DNA of 32,084 nucleotides, taken from the NCBI GenBank assembly GCA_036274895.1, contig DASUEU010000073.1, forward strand, positions 1 to 32,084, in the 5' to 3' direction. The position numbers and the translations under genes are program-made. Positions 25,616 through 32,084 of this stretch are shown one piece after another. This DNA is from CALMKX01 sp036274895. GTDB lineage: Bacteria; Acidobacteriota; Thermoanaerobaculia; Multivoradales; SZUA-115. Position 1 is the first letter of the stretch; each line of letters opens with the position of its first letter. The notes under the pieces were generated by a model that was not told where the DNA came from, did no database searches, and saw only the letters and a list, made by a program, of their open reading frames with translations.

Positions 25616-28600
25616 TTACGGCTGGTAGGTGACCGTCAGCTGCGGGCGGTTGGCCTGGGTGGCGTTCTCACCGGGGTAGAAGCCGATGTAGTCGAAGCCC
25701 AGATCGTCGTTGTCGTCGAGAGTGAAGTAGACGCGCAGCTGCGTGGTACCGGTCTTGTTGATCGCCGCCCGGCCGGAGGCGTTGAGGGTGCCGGTCGAGG
25801 CCGCGCCGTTGGTGGTCGGGTTCGACATCGTGGCCACCGAGGTAGCGGTCGCCGCGGCCTGCCAGTCACCGATGGCGAAGGCCGTCGAGCCGCCGAAGCC
25901 GCCGGTGATGATGTCCGCCACGCACGAGCCATGGGTGCCGAACGGGTTGGTGCCCGAGAGCGTGCCCCGTACCAGGCGCAGGGTGGCCGCGGTGACGGTG
26001 GCGGTATCTGGGATCGACGAGGTGTCGAAGGACACGATGTTCTTGTACTGCTCGTCGGCGTTGGTGTCGCCCACGCGCAGCGCCGCCGTGGTGTTGTCCG
26101 TCGAGTTGCCACCACCGCCGACGTTGCCGGTCTCCCCGCTCTCCCAGATCCGCCCGTCCTGGGCAGCCACCGAGTAGAAGGTCACAGTCACCGGCGGGCT
26201 GGTGCAGCCCGAGGTGTTGAAGGCCAGACACGAAGCCGCACAGGCCAGCGTGCCGCCCGAGAAGCCCTGGCTGACGCAGGTCTGGCCGCCCAGGTTGGCG
26301 CCGTCGCAGACCTCGGGGGCCTGGATGATGCCGTCGCCGCAGACCGGCCCACCGCCGCCGGTGGTGCAGGAGGACAACACCACGTCATCGACATAGAACG
26401 TCGTGGGGAGGGAGGAGTCGTTGGTCGCCCGGAACGCCAGGCGCACGGTCTGGCCGGCCCAGGGGGAAAGGTCGATGTTCTCCTGGCCCATCCAGGCGGC
26501 CTGCCGCCAGCCGTCGTTGCGCACGTCGAAGACGGCGAGCGGTGTGCCGGCGGTGTTGCGCACCTCGGCGTAGAAGAAGTCCCAGCCGAAGCCGGAGGCG
26601 GCCACCTCGTTGGTGGTCATGTACCAGAAGAAGGTCCACTCGGCCTTGGTGGCGCCGGCCGGGATGGCGACGTCACGGGTCGCCTCGTGGGTGGTCGAGG
26701 CGGCGTTGCCGAAGCGCAGGGAGAAGCTGCCGTGGCCGGCGGCCGGAGCCGCCACTTGGCTGGCGCCCGAGAGGGTCCAGCCATCAGCGCCGCTCTCGAA
26801 GCCGGAGCTGAAGGTGGTCGAGCAGGTCGAGCCGTCCGAAGCCTTGGTGGCGTAGGTCAGGCCGTAGGTCTGGGGGCCGGTGGGCACGCTGGTGCCGGTG
26901 ACGCGAACCGTCCACGTGCCGGCCGCCGGGTTGGTGACCAGCACCTGCTCCTGGTTGTCCCGGCCGTTGAGACCGGTGGTGGCGGGCAGGTGCGGGTTGG
27001 CCGGATCGAGCACCCAGGCCTGGCGCACCGTGGCGTCGGGGGCGATCAGCTGCAGGGTGAGGTTGTTCACCACCGCGTTGGCCGAGAAGGCCGCCGCCGC
27101 CGCGTCGTCCCAGGCCAGGGTGGCCTTGAGCTCGGCGGTGCCGGCCGGCACGGTGATCGAGAAGTTGTCGATCGCGCCGTTGGTGATCGAGTCGGTGCCC
27201 CAGGCGGTGGTGCCGCCGTCGCCCAGCACGCCGTTGTCGGCGCGCAGCAGGTCGATCAGGTTCTTGGCGTCCACGGCTCCGTAGCCGTAGATGTAGTCCG
27301 GGCCGTCCTGGCCCAGATCGCGGGCGGAGTGCACCAGCATCGCCTTCATCAGGGCCGGCATGGGCCGGGCGTTGGCACCGGCACCGGTGTGGGCCCGCCA
27401 GTCCTGAATGAACAGGGCGACCACGCCGGCGGTGGCGGGCGTGGCCATCGAGGTGCCACAGAAGGCACCGTAGGCGGTGTCCGAGGTGTTGAGGGAGGAA
27501 TAGATGGCCGTCTCTCCGGTCACCCGGCCGGTCTCGCAGCCGGGGGCCGAGACCACCGGCTTCATGCGGCCGTCGTCGCAGGGACCCCAGGAGGAGAAGT
27601 TGGTCATCGAGCCGCCGTCGGAGTTCAAGGCGCCGATGTGGATCGGGTTCTTGGCGCAGGAGGGCGGCGCAGTGGTGACGTAGTTGGCGCCGCAGCGGCC
27701 CCGCGGGCTGCCGCCCGAGCGCTCGTTGCCGTTGGCCCAGGTGAAGATCACCGGGCTGCCGACGGTGGCGTTGTCGCCGCGGGCGATGCCGTCGAGCATG
27801 TTGGACGAGACGCCGTAGTCGCCCTCGCGGGCGCAGTCGTAGCCGTTGCTGGCGGTGTTCGAGCCGATCGAGTTGGTGCCCATGTCGGCGTTGTGGGTGT
27901 TGCGGGCGAGGGCGTAGTCCGCCTGGATGTCCCCGGCGTTGTCCCAGAACAGCATGGTGCCGCCGGACTGCTCGTAGCCCGCCGAGAGGAGGGTGGTACC
28001 GGTGGCCACCCCGCGGCCGCGGCCGCCGCTGCTGGTGGGGGCGCCGTCGCCACCAACGGTGCCGGCGACGTGAGTGGGATGGTCGGAGGCCGCCTGGGCG
28101 TCGATCACCGTCACCCGGCTGGCGCCGCCAGTGTTGAAGGTCTCGTGGGTGGCGCGTACGCTGCCGCCGTCGAAGACGAAGACCCGCACGCCGGTGCCGG
28201 TCAAGTTGTAGGGAGCGCCGATCACCGCGTCCGCCCGCATATTGGCGCGGGCGCCGTCGTTGGTGGGTGACAGGGGCGGCGGGCCTTCCTCGACCCACAG
28301 CACGTCCTCGACGCCGGCGAGCTCGGCGAGCCGCTCGGCGGGCACCCAGACGGTGGCGCCGTTCAAGCCCTCGATGGGCTCCATGACCACGCCGCCCGCC
28401 TTGCCGGCGACGTCGAAGATGCGGCTGATGTCCACGTCGTGGTGGAGCTGGACGAAAGTCATCACCCACTCGGGCCGCTCGGGGTCGCGGGCCCAGGAGG
28501 CGACGTCACCCACCTTGAGGCGGGGGCTGAGCTTGCGCTCTGGACCCCAGGGGATCATCGTGCGCACCTCGCGAAGCCCGGCCACGGCGTTGATCTCGGA

Positions 28601-28912
28601 GGCGGGCACGGCCGCGATCCAGGCGTTGCCAGGGACGTAAGCCCCCAGCTCCAGGCCGTCCCGCCAGAGTTGGTTCTTCTGCGCGGCGTCGGGGATCTCG
28701 TAGAGCTGGACCAGGACGTGGATCTTCTCCTGACCCAACCCCGCCAACCGCCCGGCGGTCTCGTTCAGGTCCTGGAGAGCGGCGGCCGAGACTCCGGCCG
28801 GCGGCGTCCAGCTCTTCTCGAGTAGCTGGATCTCATAGCGCTTCTCGGCGGCCGAAGCCCCGGCGGCGGCCAGGAGCATCGCGGCGATCGCCCATGCGAA
28901 CGTCCTTCTCAT
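25616..28912 (-). CDS. Secreted subtilisin-family (S8) serine protease with mosaic C-terminus
   Basis: The 1098-residue protein has a signal peptide (about 1-21), a long N-terminal prodomain-like region (about 25-235) and an S8 catalytic domain (about 236-560). The triad is D248 in FVFDGG, H281 in HPTHVAGT and S488 in GTSMATPATAG; N394 or N396 in WANGN would be the oxyanion residue. Then come a beta-sandwich pre-peptidase/P-like domain (about 565-695), a MAM- or CBM-like domain beginning GFESGADGW (about 704-848), a six-plus-cysteine module of the VCGDGIIQAPEVCDG type (about 857-903), and a C-terminal beta domain (about 908-1098) resembling DNRLRE-type surface modules. GGAGG lies seven bases before the ATG. 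It should be exported to degrade outside protein. The cysteine module is common in Myxococcota and related phyla. Confidence 0.94.
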   Translation of the reverse strand: MRRTFAWAIAAMLLAAAGASAAEKRYEIQLLEKSWTPPAGVSAAALQDLNETAGRLAGLGQEKIHVLVQLYEIPDAAQKNQLWRDGLELGAYVPGNAWIAAVPASEINAVAGLREVRTMIPWGPERKLSPRLKVGDVASWARDPERPEWVMTFVQLHHDVDISRIFDVAGKAGGVVMEPIEGLNGATVWVPAERLAELAGVEDVLWVEEGPPPLSPTNDGARANMRADAVIGAPYNLTGTGVRVFVFDGGSVRATHETFNTGGASRVTVIDAQAASDHPTHVAGTVGGDGAPTSSGGRGRGVATGTTLLSAGYEQSGGTMLFWDNAGDIQADYALARNTHNADMGTNSIGSNTASNGYDCAREGDYGVSSNMLDGIARGDNATVGSPVIFTWANGNERSGGSPRGRCGANYVTTAPPSCAKNPIHIGALNSDGGSMTNFSSWGPCDDGRMKPVVSAPGCETGRVTGETAIYSSLNTSDTAYGAFCGTSMATPATAGVVALFIQDWRAHTGAGANARPMPALMKAMLVHSARDLGQDGPDYIYGYGAVDAKNLIDLLRADNGVLGDGGTTAWGTDSITNGAIDNFSITVPAGTAELKATLAWDDAAAAAFSANAVVNNLTLQLIAPDATVRQAWVLDPANPHLPATTGLNGRDNQEQVLVTNPAAGTWTVRVTGTSVPTGPQTYGLTYATKASDGSTCSTTFSSGFESGADGWTLSGASQVAAPAAGHGSFSLRFGNAASTTHEATRDVAIPAGATKAEWTFFWYMTTNEVAASGFGWDFFYAEVRNTAGTPLAVFDVRNDGWRQAAWMGQENIDLSPWAGQTVRLAFRATNDSSLPTTFYVDDVVLSSCTTGGGGPVCGDGIIQAPEVCDGANLGGQTCVSQGFSGGTLACAASCLAFNTSGCTSPPVTVTFYSVAAQDGRIWESGETGNVGGGGNSTDNTTAALRVGDTNADEQYKNIVSFDTSSIPDTATVTAATLRLVRGTLSGTNPFGTHGSCVADIITGGFGGSTAFAIGDWQAAATATSVATMSNPTTNGAASTGTLNASGRAAINKTGTTQLRVYFTLDDNDDLGFDYIGFYPGENATQANRPQLTVTYQP

Positions 28913-28980
28913 CTTGCGTCCTCCAAAGGGGTAGAGATGTGGCTATTCGGTAGGGTGCCGCAAGACGAGGAACCGGGACA

Positions 28981-28996
28981 GGGCCGCGTGCGGCCC
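28981..28996 (-). terminator. Possible terminator after the PiT gene
   Basis: GGGCCG (28981-28986) and CGGCCC (28991-28996) form a 6-bp GC stem with a CGTG loop, starting 7 bases past the PiT stop on the minus strand. The 91-base spacer also holds the subtilisin promoter, which I cannot pick out. Confidence 0.4.
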
Positions 28997-29003
28997 CGGC
29001 CGG

Positions 29004-29996
29004 CTAGCGGAACAACTCGACCAGGTGGAAGCAGGCGGCGGCCACGACGGCAGCGATGGGGATGGTCAGCACCCAGGCCCAGACGATCCGCCCCGCCACT
29101 CCCCAGCGCACGGCCGAGACCCGACGGGTGGCGCCGACGCCGATGATGGCGCCGGTGATGGTGTGGGTGGTGGACACCGGGATGCCCCAGAGCGTGGCGC
29201 CGATCAGGGTGGCCGCACCGGCGCTCTCGGCGCAGAAGCCGCCGAAGGGCTGCAGCTTGGTGATGCGGTTGCCCATGGTCTTGACGATCCGCCAGCCGCC
29301 GAAGAGGGTGCCGAAGGCGATGGCGGCGTGGCTGATCAGGATCACCCACAGCGGCACCTCGAACTTCGCGAGGTAGCCCGAGGCGACCAGCAGGCCGGTG
29401 ATGATGCCCATGGTCTTCTGCGCGTCGTTGCCGCCGTGACCGAGGCTGTAGACCGCCGCCGAGACCAGCTGGAGCTGCCGGAAGAGCTTGTCGAGGCGGA
29501 AGGGGTTCCAGCGGCGGAAGCCCCAGGTCACCGCGACCTTGAGCAGAAAGGCCACCAGCATGCCGATCAGCGGCGCCAGGACGATGAAGAGCATGGGCTT
29601 GATCCAGCCCGAAAGCAGCACGGCGCCGAAGCCGGCCTTGGCCACCGCTGCCCCGGCGTAGCCGCCGATCAGGGCGTGCGAGGAGGACACCGGCAGACCG
29701 TAGTACCAGGTGAAGAGGTTCCAGAAGATCGCGCCGATGAGGCCGGCGAAGATGACTTGCTGGTTGACCACGGCGAGGTCGATCATGCCCTTGCCGATGG
29801 TTTTGGCGACGTGGGTGCCGAGCACGAAGGCGGCCACGAAGTTGAAGAAGGCGGCCCAGGCCACGGCCTTCTGGGGCGACAGCACCCGGGTCGAGACCAC
29901 CGTGGCGATGGAGTTGGCCGCGTCGTGGAAGCCGTTCAGGAAGTCGAACGTCAGCGCGACCAGGATGATGGTGACGAGCAGAACCTCCGGGCTCAT
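29004..29996 (-). CDS. PiT-family low-affinity inorganic phosphate transporter
   Basis: The 330-residue membrane protein has about ten hydrophobic helices and both inverted family signatures: GFHDAANSIATVV (22-34) near the N-terminus and GHGGNDAQKTMG (186-197) in the second half. The paired PVSSSH (102-107) and PVSTTH (273-278) motifs are also present. PiT proteins import phosphate (or metal-phosphate) driven by the ion gradient. The ATG at 29996 was chosen by family N-terminus; upstream codons in frame are a shadow of the DUF47 gene. Five bases separate it from the DUF47 stop, the usual PiT accessory pairing. A Pho-box-like repeat precedes the operon, which is unusual for a transporter often thought constitutive. 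Confidence 0.95.
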   Translation of the reverse strand: MSPEVLLVTIILVALTFDFLNGFHDAANSIATVVSTRVLSPQKAVAWAAFFNFVAAFVLGTHVAKTIGKGMIDLAVVNQQVIFAGLIGAIFWNLFTWYYGLPVSSSHALIGGYAGAAVAKAGFGAVLLSGWIKPMLFIVLAPLIGMLVAFLLKVAVTWGFRRWNPFRLDKLFRQLQLVSAAVYSLGHGGNDAQKTMGIITGLLVASGYLAKFEVPLWVILISHAAIAFGTLFGGWRIVKTMGNRITKLQPFGGFCAESAGAATLIGATLWGIPVSTTHTITGAIIGVGATRRVSAVRWGVAGRIVWAWVLTIPIAAVVAAACFHLVELFR

Positions 29997-30001
29997 CGCC
30001 G

Positions 30002-30667
30002 TCACACGCCCTTGACCACGATGTCGTGGAGGGTGTTCGCCACGTCCTTGCAGGCGTCGCAGGCGTTCTCCAGACCGTCGTAGACCTCTTTCCACTTGAG
30101 GATCGCTACCGGGTCCGTCGGTCCGCCGCCCGCGCTCGGCCGGTTGAAGAGATCGGCGAGCACGGTCTGGTAGAGCTCGTCGGCCCGGTTCTCGTGGTCG
30201 GAGATGCGCCGCAGGCTCTCGTTGATCTGCTTTTCGTTGCCGAGGTTCCAGATCAGGCTGATCCCCCGCTCGACCTCCAGGGCGAGGTCTTCGAGGATCG
30301 CCGCGAACTGTCGCAGGGCCTCGGGAGCCTCCTCGAGCTGGAAGAGCACGAGCAACTGGCCAGTGCTCTCGAGGTAGTCGAGGATGTCGTCCAGGTCCGC
30401 GGCCAGGGCGCTGATGTCCTCGCGGTCCATGGGGGTGATGAAGGTGGAGTTCAAGGCCTCGAGCACCTTCTGGGTGATCAGGTCCCCCTCGTGCTCGAGC
30501 CCCTTGAGCTCGATCAGCTTGATCCGTCGGCTCTCGAGCTGGGTCGAGCTCACGAGGGCGCCGAAGAGCTTGGCAGCCGCCACCAGGTTGGCGGTGTCAC
30601 GGTCGAAGAGCAGGTGGAAGCGCTCTTCCTTCGGCATGAACCAGCGGATCACGGCATCGAGCTTCAC
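30002..30667 (-). CDS. DUF47 (PhoU-like) phosphate transport accessory protein
   Basis: The 221-residue helical protein belongs to the DUF47/TIGR00153 family. It begins VKLDAVIRWFMPKEERFHLLF and continues with the repeated ExxxD-rich helices (LKGLEHEGDLITQKV, RISDHENRADELYQTV) that bind metal in PhoU-like folds. Members sit beside PiT transporters and are thought to regulate them. The start is a GTG with GGAGGG eight bases upstream; longer in-frame ATG starts run into the divergent gene and are not credible. It is first in the operon with PiT. A Pho-box-like repeat lies 26 bases before the start. Confidence 0.93.
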   Translation of the reverse strand: MKLDAVIRWFMPKEERFHLLFDRDTANLVAAAKLFGALVSSTQLESRRIKLIELKGLEHEGDLITQKVLEALNSTFITPMDREDISALAADLDDILDYLESTGQLLVLFQLEEAPEALRQFAAILEDLALEVERGISLIWNLGNEKQINESLRRISDHENRADELYQTVLADLFNRPSAGGGPTDPVAILKWKEVYDGLENACDACKDVANTLHDIVVKGV

Positions 30668-30692
30668 GGCGAGCTCCCTCCAGCAACACCCG

Positions 30693-30714
30693 ATTTGTGA
30701 CAATCCTGTGACAG
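30693..30714 (-). promoter_or_regulatory. Pho-box-like direct repeat upstream of the DUF47-PiT operon
   Basis: Read on the minus strand, the site is CTGTCAC (30714-30708), AGGA, TTGTCAC (30703-30697), AAAT. Two 7-base repeats with an 11-base period match the PhoB operator design (CTGTCAT-N4-CTGTCAT). The orientation points to the phosphate operon. A matching -10 box is not clear, and the site is close to the start codon, so the transcription start is unknown. Confidence 0.55.
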
Positions 30715-30741
30715 CGAGCCGGCAGCGGAAGCTATCACAGG
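30705..30741. repeat. Inverted repeat in the divergent spacer
   Basis: CCTGTGACAGC (30705-30715) and GCTATCACAGG (30731-30741) are inverted arms matching at 10 of 11 positions around a 15-base centre. The left arm overlaps the Pho-box-like repeat. It could be a second operator or a hairpin in the leader of the phosphate operon. Confidence 0.5.
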
Positions 30742-30799
30742 CGCGGCGCCGGCAACCTTCGAGGGAGCGGGCCGTTCCACAGGAGCGGAGGTACGACCG

Positions 30800-31843
30800 A
30801 TGACGAAACCACACCACCACTGTTGGATGCTCTGGGGCCTGCTGGGCCTGGCCCTCTCCCACCTCACCGGCGCCCAGCCGCCGACACCTCAGCCCACTGC
30901 ACCGCCGGCCACAGCCGAGCCCCGCTGGCGCTGGCGAGACTTCGAGATCGTGGGGTCCACCCAGACCGACCCGGCCGCGATCCGCCAGGCCATTCCCCTC
31001 CCCCTCGGCGGGGCCTTTCCCGACGACCCCGAGGTCTGGGCCGCCTGGTGCCCCGGGCTCGCCGAGCGCTTCGGCCTGGCTTCCCTCAGCTGCAGCCCGG
31101 TGCTGTTCCTGGACGGCCGGGCCTATCTGGTGGTCGAGGTGGTCGAGAAGGAGGAGGCGGAGCGCCTCCAATTCGGAACCGCGCCCCTCGAGGACGTCGC
31201 CCTGCCGGAGTCTCTGGTCTCCCTCTACACTCGCCTCCGGGAGCGCCAACAGGACAACTTCCGTCAGGGCCGGGCCAACCAGGAGGACGTGAAGCAGGGC
31301 TATCTCGACTACTCCGAGCCGGTGATGCACGGCATCGCCCAGGAGCTGGCCGCCGCCGTGCCACCCCACCGCACCACCCTGCTCGCCGCTCTCGCCCAGG
31401 ACAAGGACGCCGAGGACCGGGCTCGCGCCGCCACCCTCCTCCACTGGGCACCGGACAAGGAGGGCTCGATCGCCGCCGCCCACCGCTACCTGGCCGACCC
31501 CAGCAGCCTGGTGCGCAACGACATCAGTCGCTTCCTGCTCTTCTACCTGGACCAGGTGAAGTCCCGCGAGACTCTCGGCTCGGTGATAGACGCCCTCGCC
31601 CTCCAGCTCTCTCGCCCCAGCCACGGCGACCGCAACAAGGCCCTCTACGCCCTCGAGTCCTTGCTCGAAGGCACCCCCGACCTATCCCCGGTCGTTGCCC
31701 AGAAGGCCGGCCCCTGGATCCTCCGCATCGCCCGCCAGTCCGTGCTGGACAACGTCGGCGGCGTGGCCAAGGGGCTGGCCGAGAGGTTGAAGCTCGAGAC
31801 GGAGGTCCCAACGGCGCGACGGGACGGCCCTCCTTCGAGGTGA
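30800..31843 (+). CDS. Exported protein with POTRA-like and HEAT-like regions, function unknown
   Basis: The 347-residue protein has a signal peptide (about 1-25, ending LTGA-Q) and a Pro/Thr/Ala-rich linker (about 26-40). Residues about 45-117 (WRDFEIVGSTQTDPAAIRQA to VLFLDGRAYLVVEVVE) resemble a POTRA domain as found in outer-membrane assembly and secretion proteins: strand, helix, 'xxG.xF' loop, helix, two strands. Residues about 165-335 are alpha-helical and look like HEAT repeats, with RARAATLLHWAPDKEGSIAAA as a clear unit. CGGAGG lies eight bases before the ATG. The gene is divergent from the phosphate operon and shares its spacer. I do not recognise the whole-length family; both domain calls are by pattern only. 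Confidence 0.72.
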   Translation: MTKPHHHCWMLWGLLGLALSHLTGAQPPTPQPTAPPATAEPRWRWRDFEIVGSTQTDPAAIRQAIPLPLGGAFPDDPEVWAAWCPGLAERFGLASLSCSPVLFLDGRAYLVVEVVEKEEAERLQFGTAPLEDVALPESLVSLYTRLRERQQDNFRQGRANQEDVKQGYLDYSEPVMHGIAQELAAAVPPHRTTLLAALAQDKDAEDRARAATLLHWAPDKEGSIAAAHRYLADPSSLVRNDISRFLLFYLDQVKSRETLGSVIDALALQLSRPSHGDRNKALYALESLLEGTPDLSPVVAQKAGPWILRIARQSVLDNVGGVAKGLAERLKLETEVPTARRDGPPSR

Positions 31844-31868
31844 GGAGCGGACCGTCCCTGGTGTCATC

Positions 31869-31902
31869 CCGTGATCGAGGGACCTCGGTCCCTCGATCAC
31901 GG
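31869..31902. terminator. Perfect 16-bp inverted repeat between convergent genes
   Basis: CCGTGATCGAGGGACC (31869-31884) and GGTCCCTCGATCACGG (31887-31902) are perfectly complementary, separated by two bases, so the real hairpin has about 15 pairs and a four-base loop. It lies 25 bases after the POTRA/HEAT gene and 14 bases past the end of the minus-strand esterase-like gene. It is likely a bidirectional terminator. Confidence 0.62.
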
Positions 31903-31916
31903 CCAACCGCTCTCCC

Positions 31917-32084
31917 CTACCTCCCGAACAACGCCACCAGCAAATCGTCGTGACCGGCGCGCCAATAGCCCCAGCCGGGAGCGCCGGTGGTCTCGTGGAC
32001 GGTGACGTTGGCGCCGGCGGTCTTCAGGGTGTCGAGCAGGCGGCGGCTGTCGGCGATGGCGTCGATGTTGGCGCCCGCGATCTG
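31917..32084 (-). CDS. Esterase-like protein, C-terminal fragment (cut by window edge)
   Basis: Only the last 55 codons are inside the window; the TAG stop is at 31919-31917. The frame is open to the edge and reads from QIAGANIDAIADSRRLLDTL to GWGYWRAGHDDLLVALFGR at the end. The pattern, a Leu-rich helix, then AGANVTVHE and a WRAGHDD segment near the C-terminus, resembles the end of esterase-D or enterochelin-esterase-type alpha/beta hydrolases, where the histidine would be catalytic. The assignment rests on this short stretch only. Confidence 0.6.
   Translation of the reverse strand, partial: QIAGANIDAIADSRRLLDTLKTAGANVTVHETTGAPGWGYWRAGHDDLLVALFGR

Noticed and set aside
25931..28270. A 779-codon plus-strand open frame inside the subtilisin gene
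   Set aside because: It is Gly/Val/Ala-rich shadow sequence antisense to the S8 protease, which has a full catalytic triad and signal peptide.

Overview
The window is about 32 kb of GC-rich, densely coding bacterial chromosome. I count 27 protein genes, one cut off at the right edge. Overlapping or closely spaced genes, strong GGAGG-type ribosome sites and several GTG starts are typical of a free-living bacterium. The mix suggests an Acidobacteriota-like organism (Thermoanaerobaculia or similar) or a Myxococcota relative. It includes a bacterial ACE-like M2 peptidase, a large secreted subtilisin with a Cys-rich 'CGDGxxxxxExCDG' module, a COG4324-type aminopeptidase, an NRDE/TANGO2 protein and several small lipoproteins. 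That placement is an inference from gene content. I saw no tRNA, rRNA, CRISPR array, insertion sequence or prophage gene.

Layout. 0.2-4.4 kb (minus) is a tight four-gene operon: a repeat-bearing lipoprotein, a two-CBS-domain protein, an NRDE/TANGO2 protein, and an 856-residue protein that joins an alpha/beta hydrolase, a DedA/VTT membrane domain and an ATP-grasp ligase in one chain. 4.5-7.6 kb (plus) holds a saccharopine-dehydrogenase-like oxidoreductase coupled by an ATGA overlap to the ribosomal GTPase TypA/BipA. 7.6-10.5 kb (minus) holds a HlyD/MacA-type adaptor and two MacB/LolD-type ATPases but no permease. 10.7-14.1 kb (minus) is a metal-response block: CsoR, then a Cu(I) P-type ATPase, then an ArsR/SmtB repressor, with a CsoR-type operator at 14110-14126.

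14.2-20.7 kb contains a chorismate mutase-prephenate dehydrogenase (plus), an M2 peptidyl-dipeptidase and a class I aminotransferase (minus), a hydrolase lipoprotein (plus), and tyrosyl-tRNA synthetase with a small GlsB/YeaQ-type membrane protein (minus). Tyrosine synthesis and tyrosine charging therefore lie close together, although on different strands. 20.9-25.6 kb holds a second saccharopine-dehydrogenase-like protein, a TPR lipoprotein, an acetyl-CoA hydrolase/CoA-transferase and a lipoprotein zinc aminopeptidase. 25.6-28.9 kb is the large secreted subtilisin. 29.0-30.7 kb (minus) is a DUF47 (PhoU-like) plus PiT phosphate-transport operon preceded by a Pho-box-like direct repeat. The right end carries a signal-peptide protein with POTRA-like and HEAT-like parts, a perfect 16-bp hairpin, and the 3' end of an esterase-like gene.

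Two features recur. Most convergent gene pairs share one hairpin, and in three of them the stop codons of both genes lie in the stem. The most unusual protein is the hydrolase-DedA-ATP-grasp fusion, whose parts would fit a membrane-lipid modification route. That function is a hypothesis.
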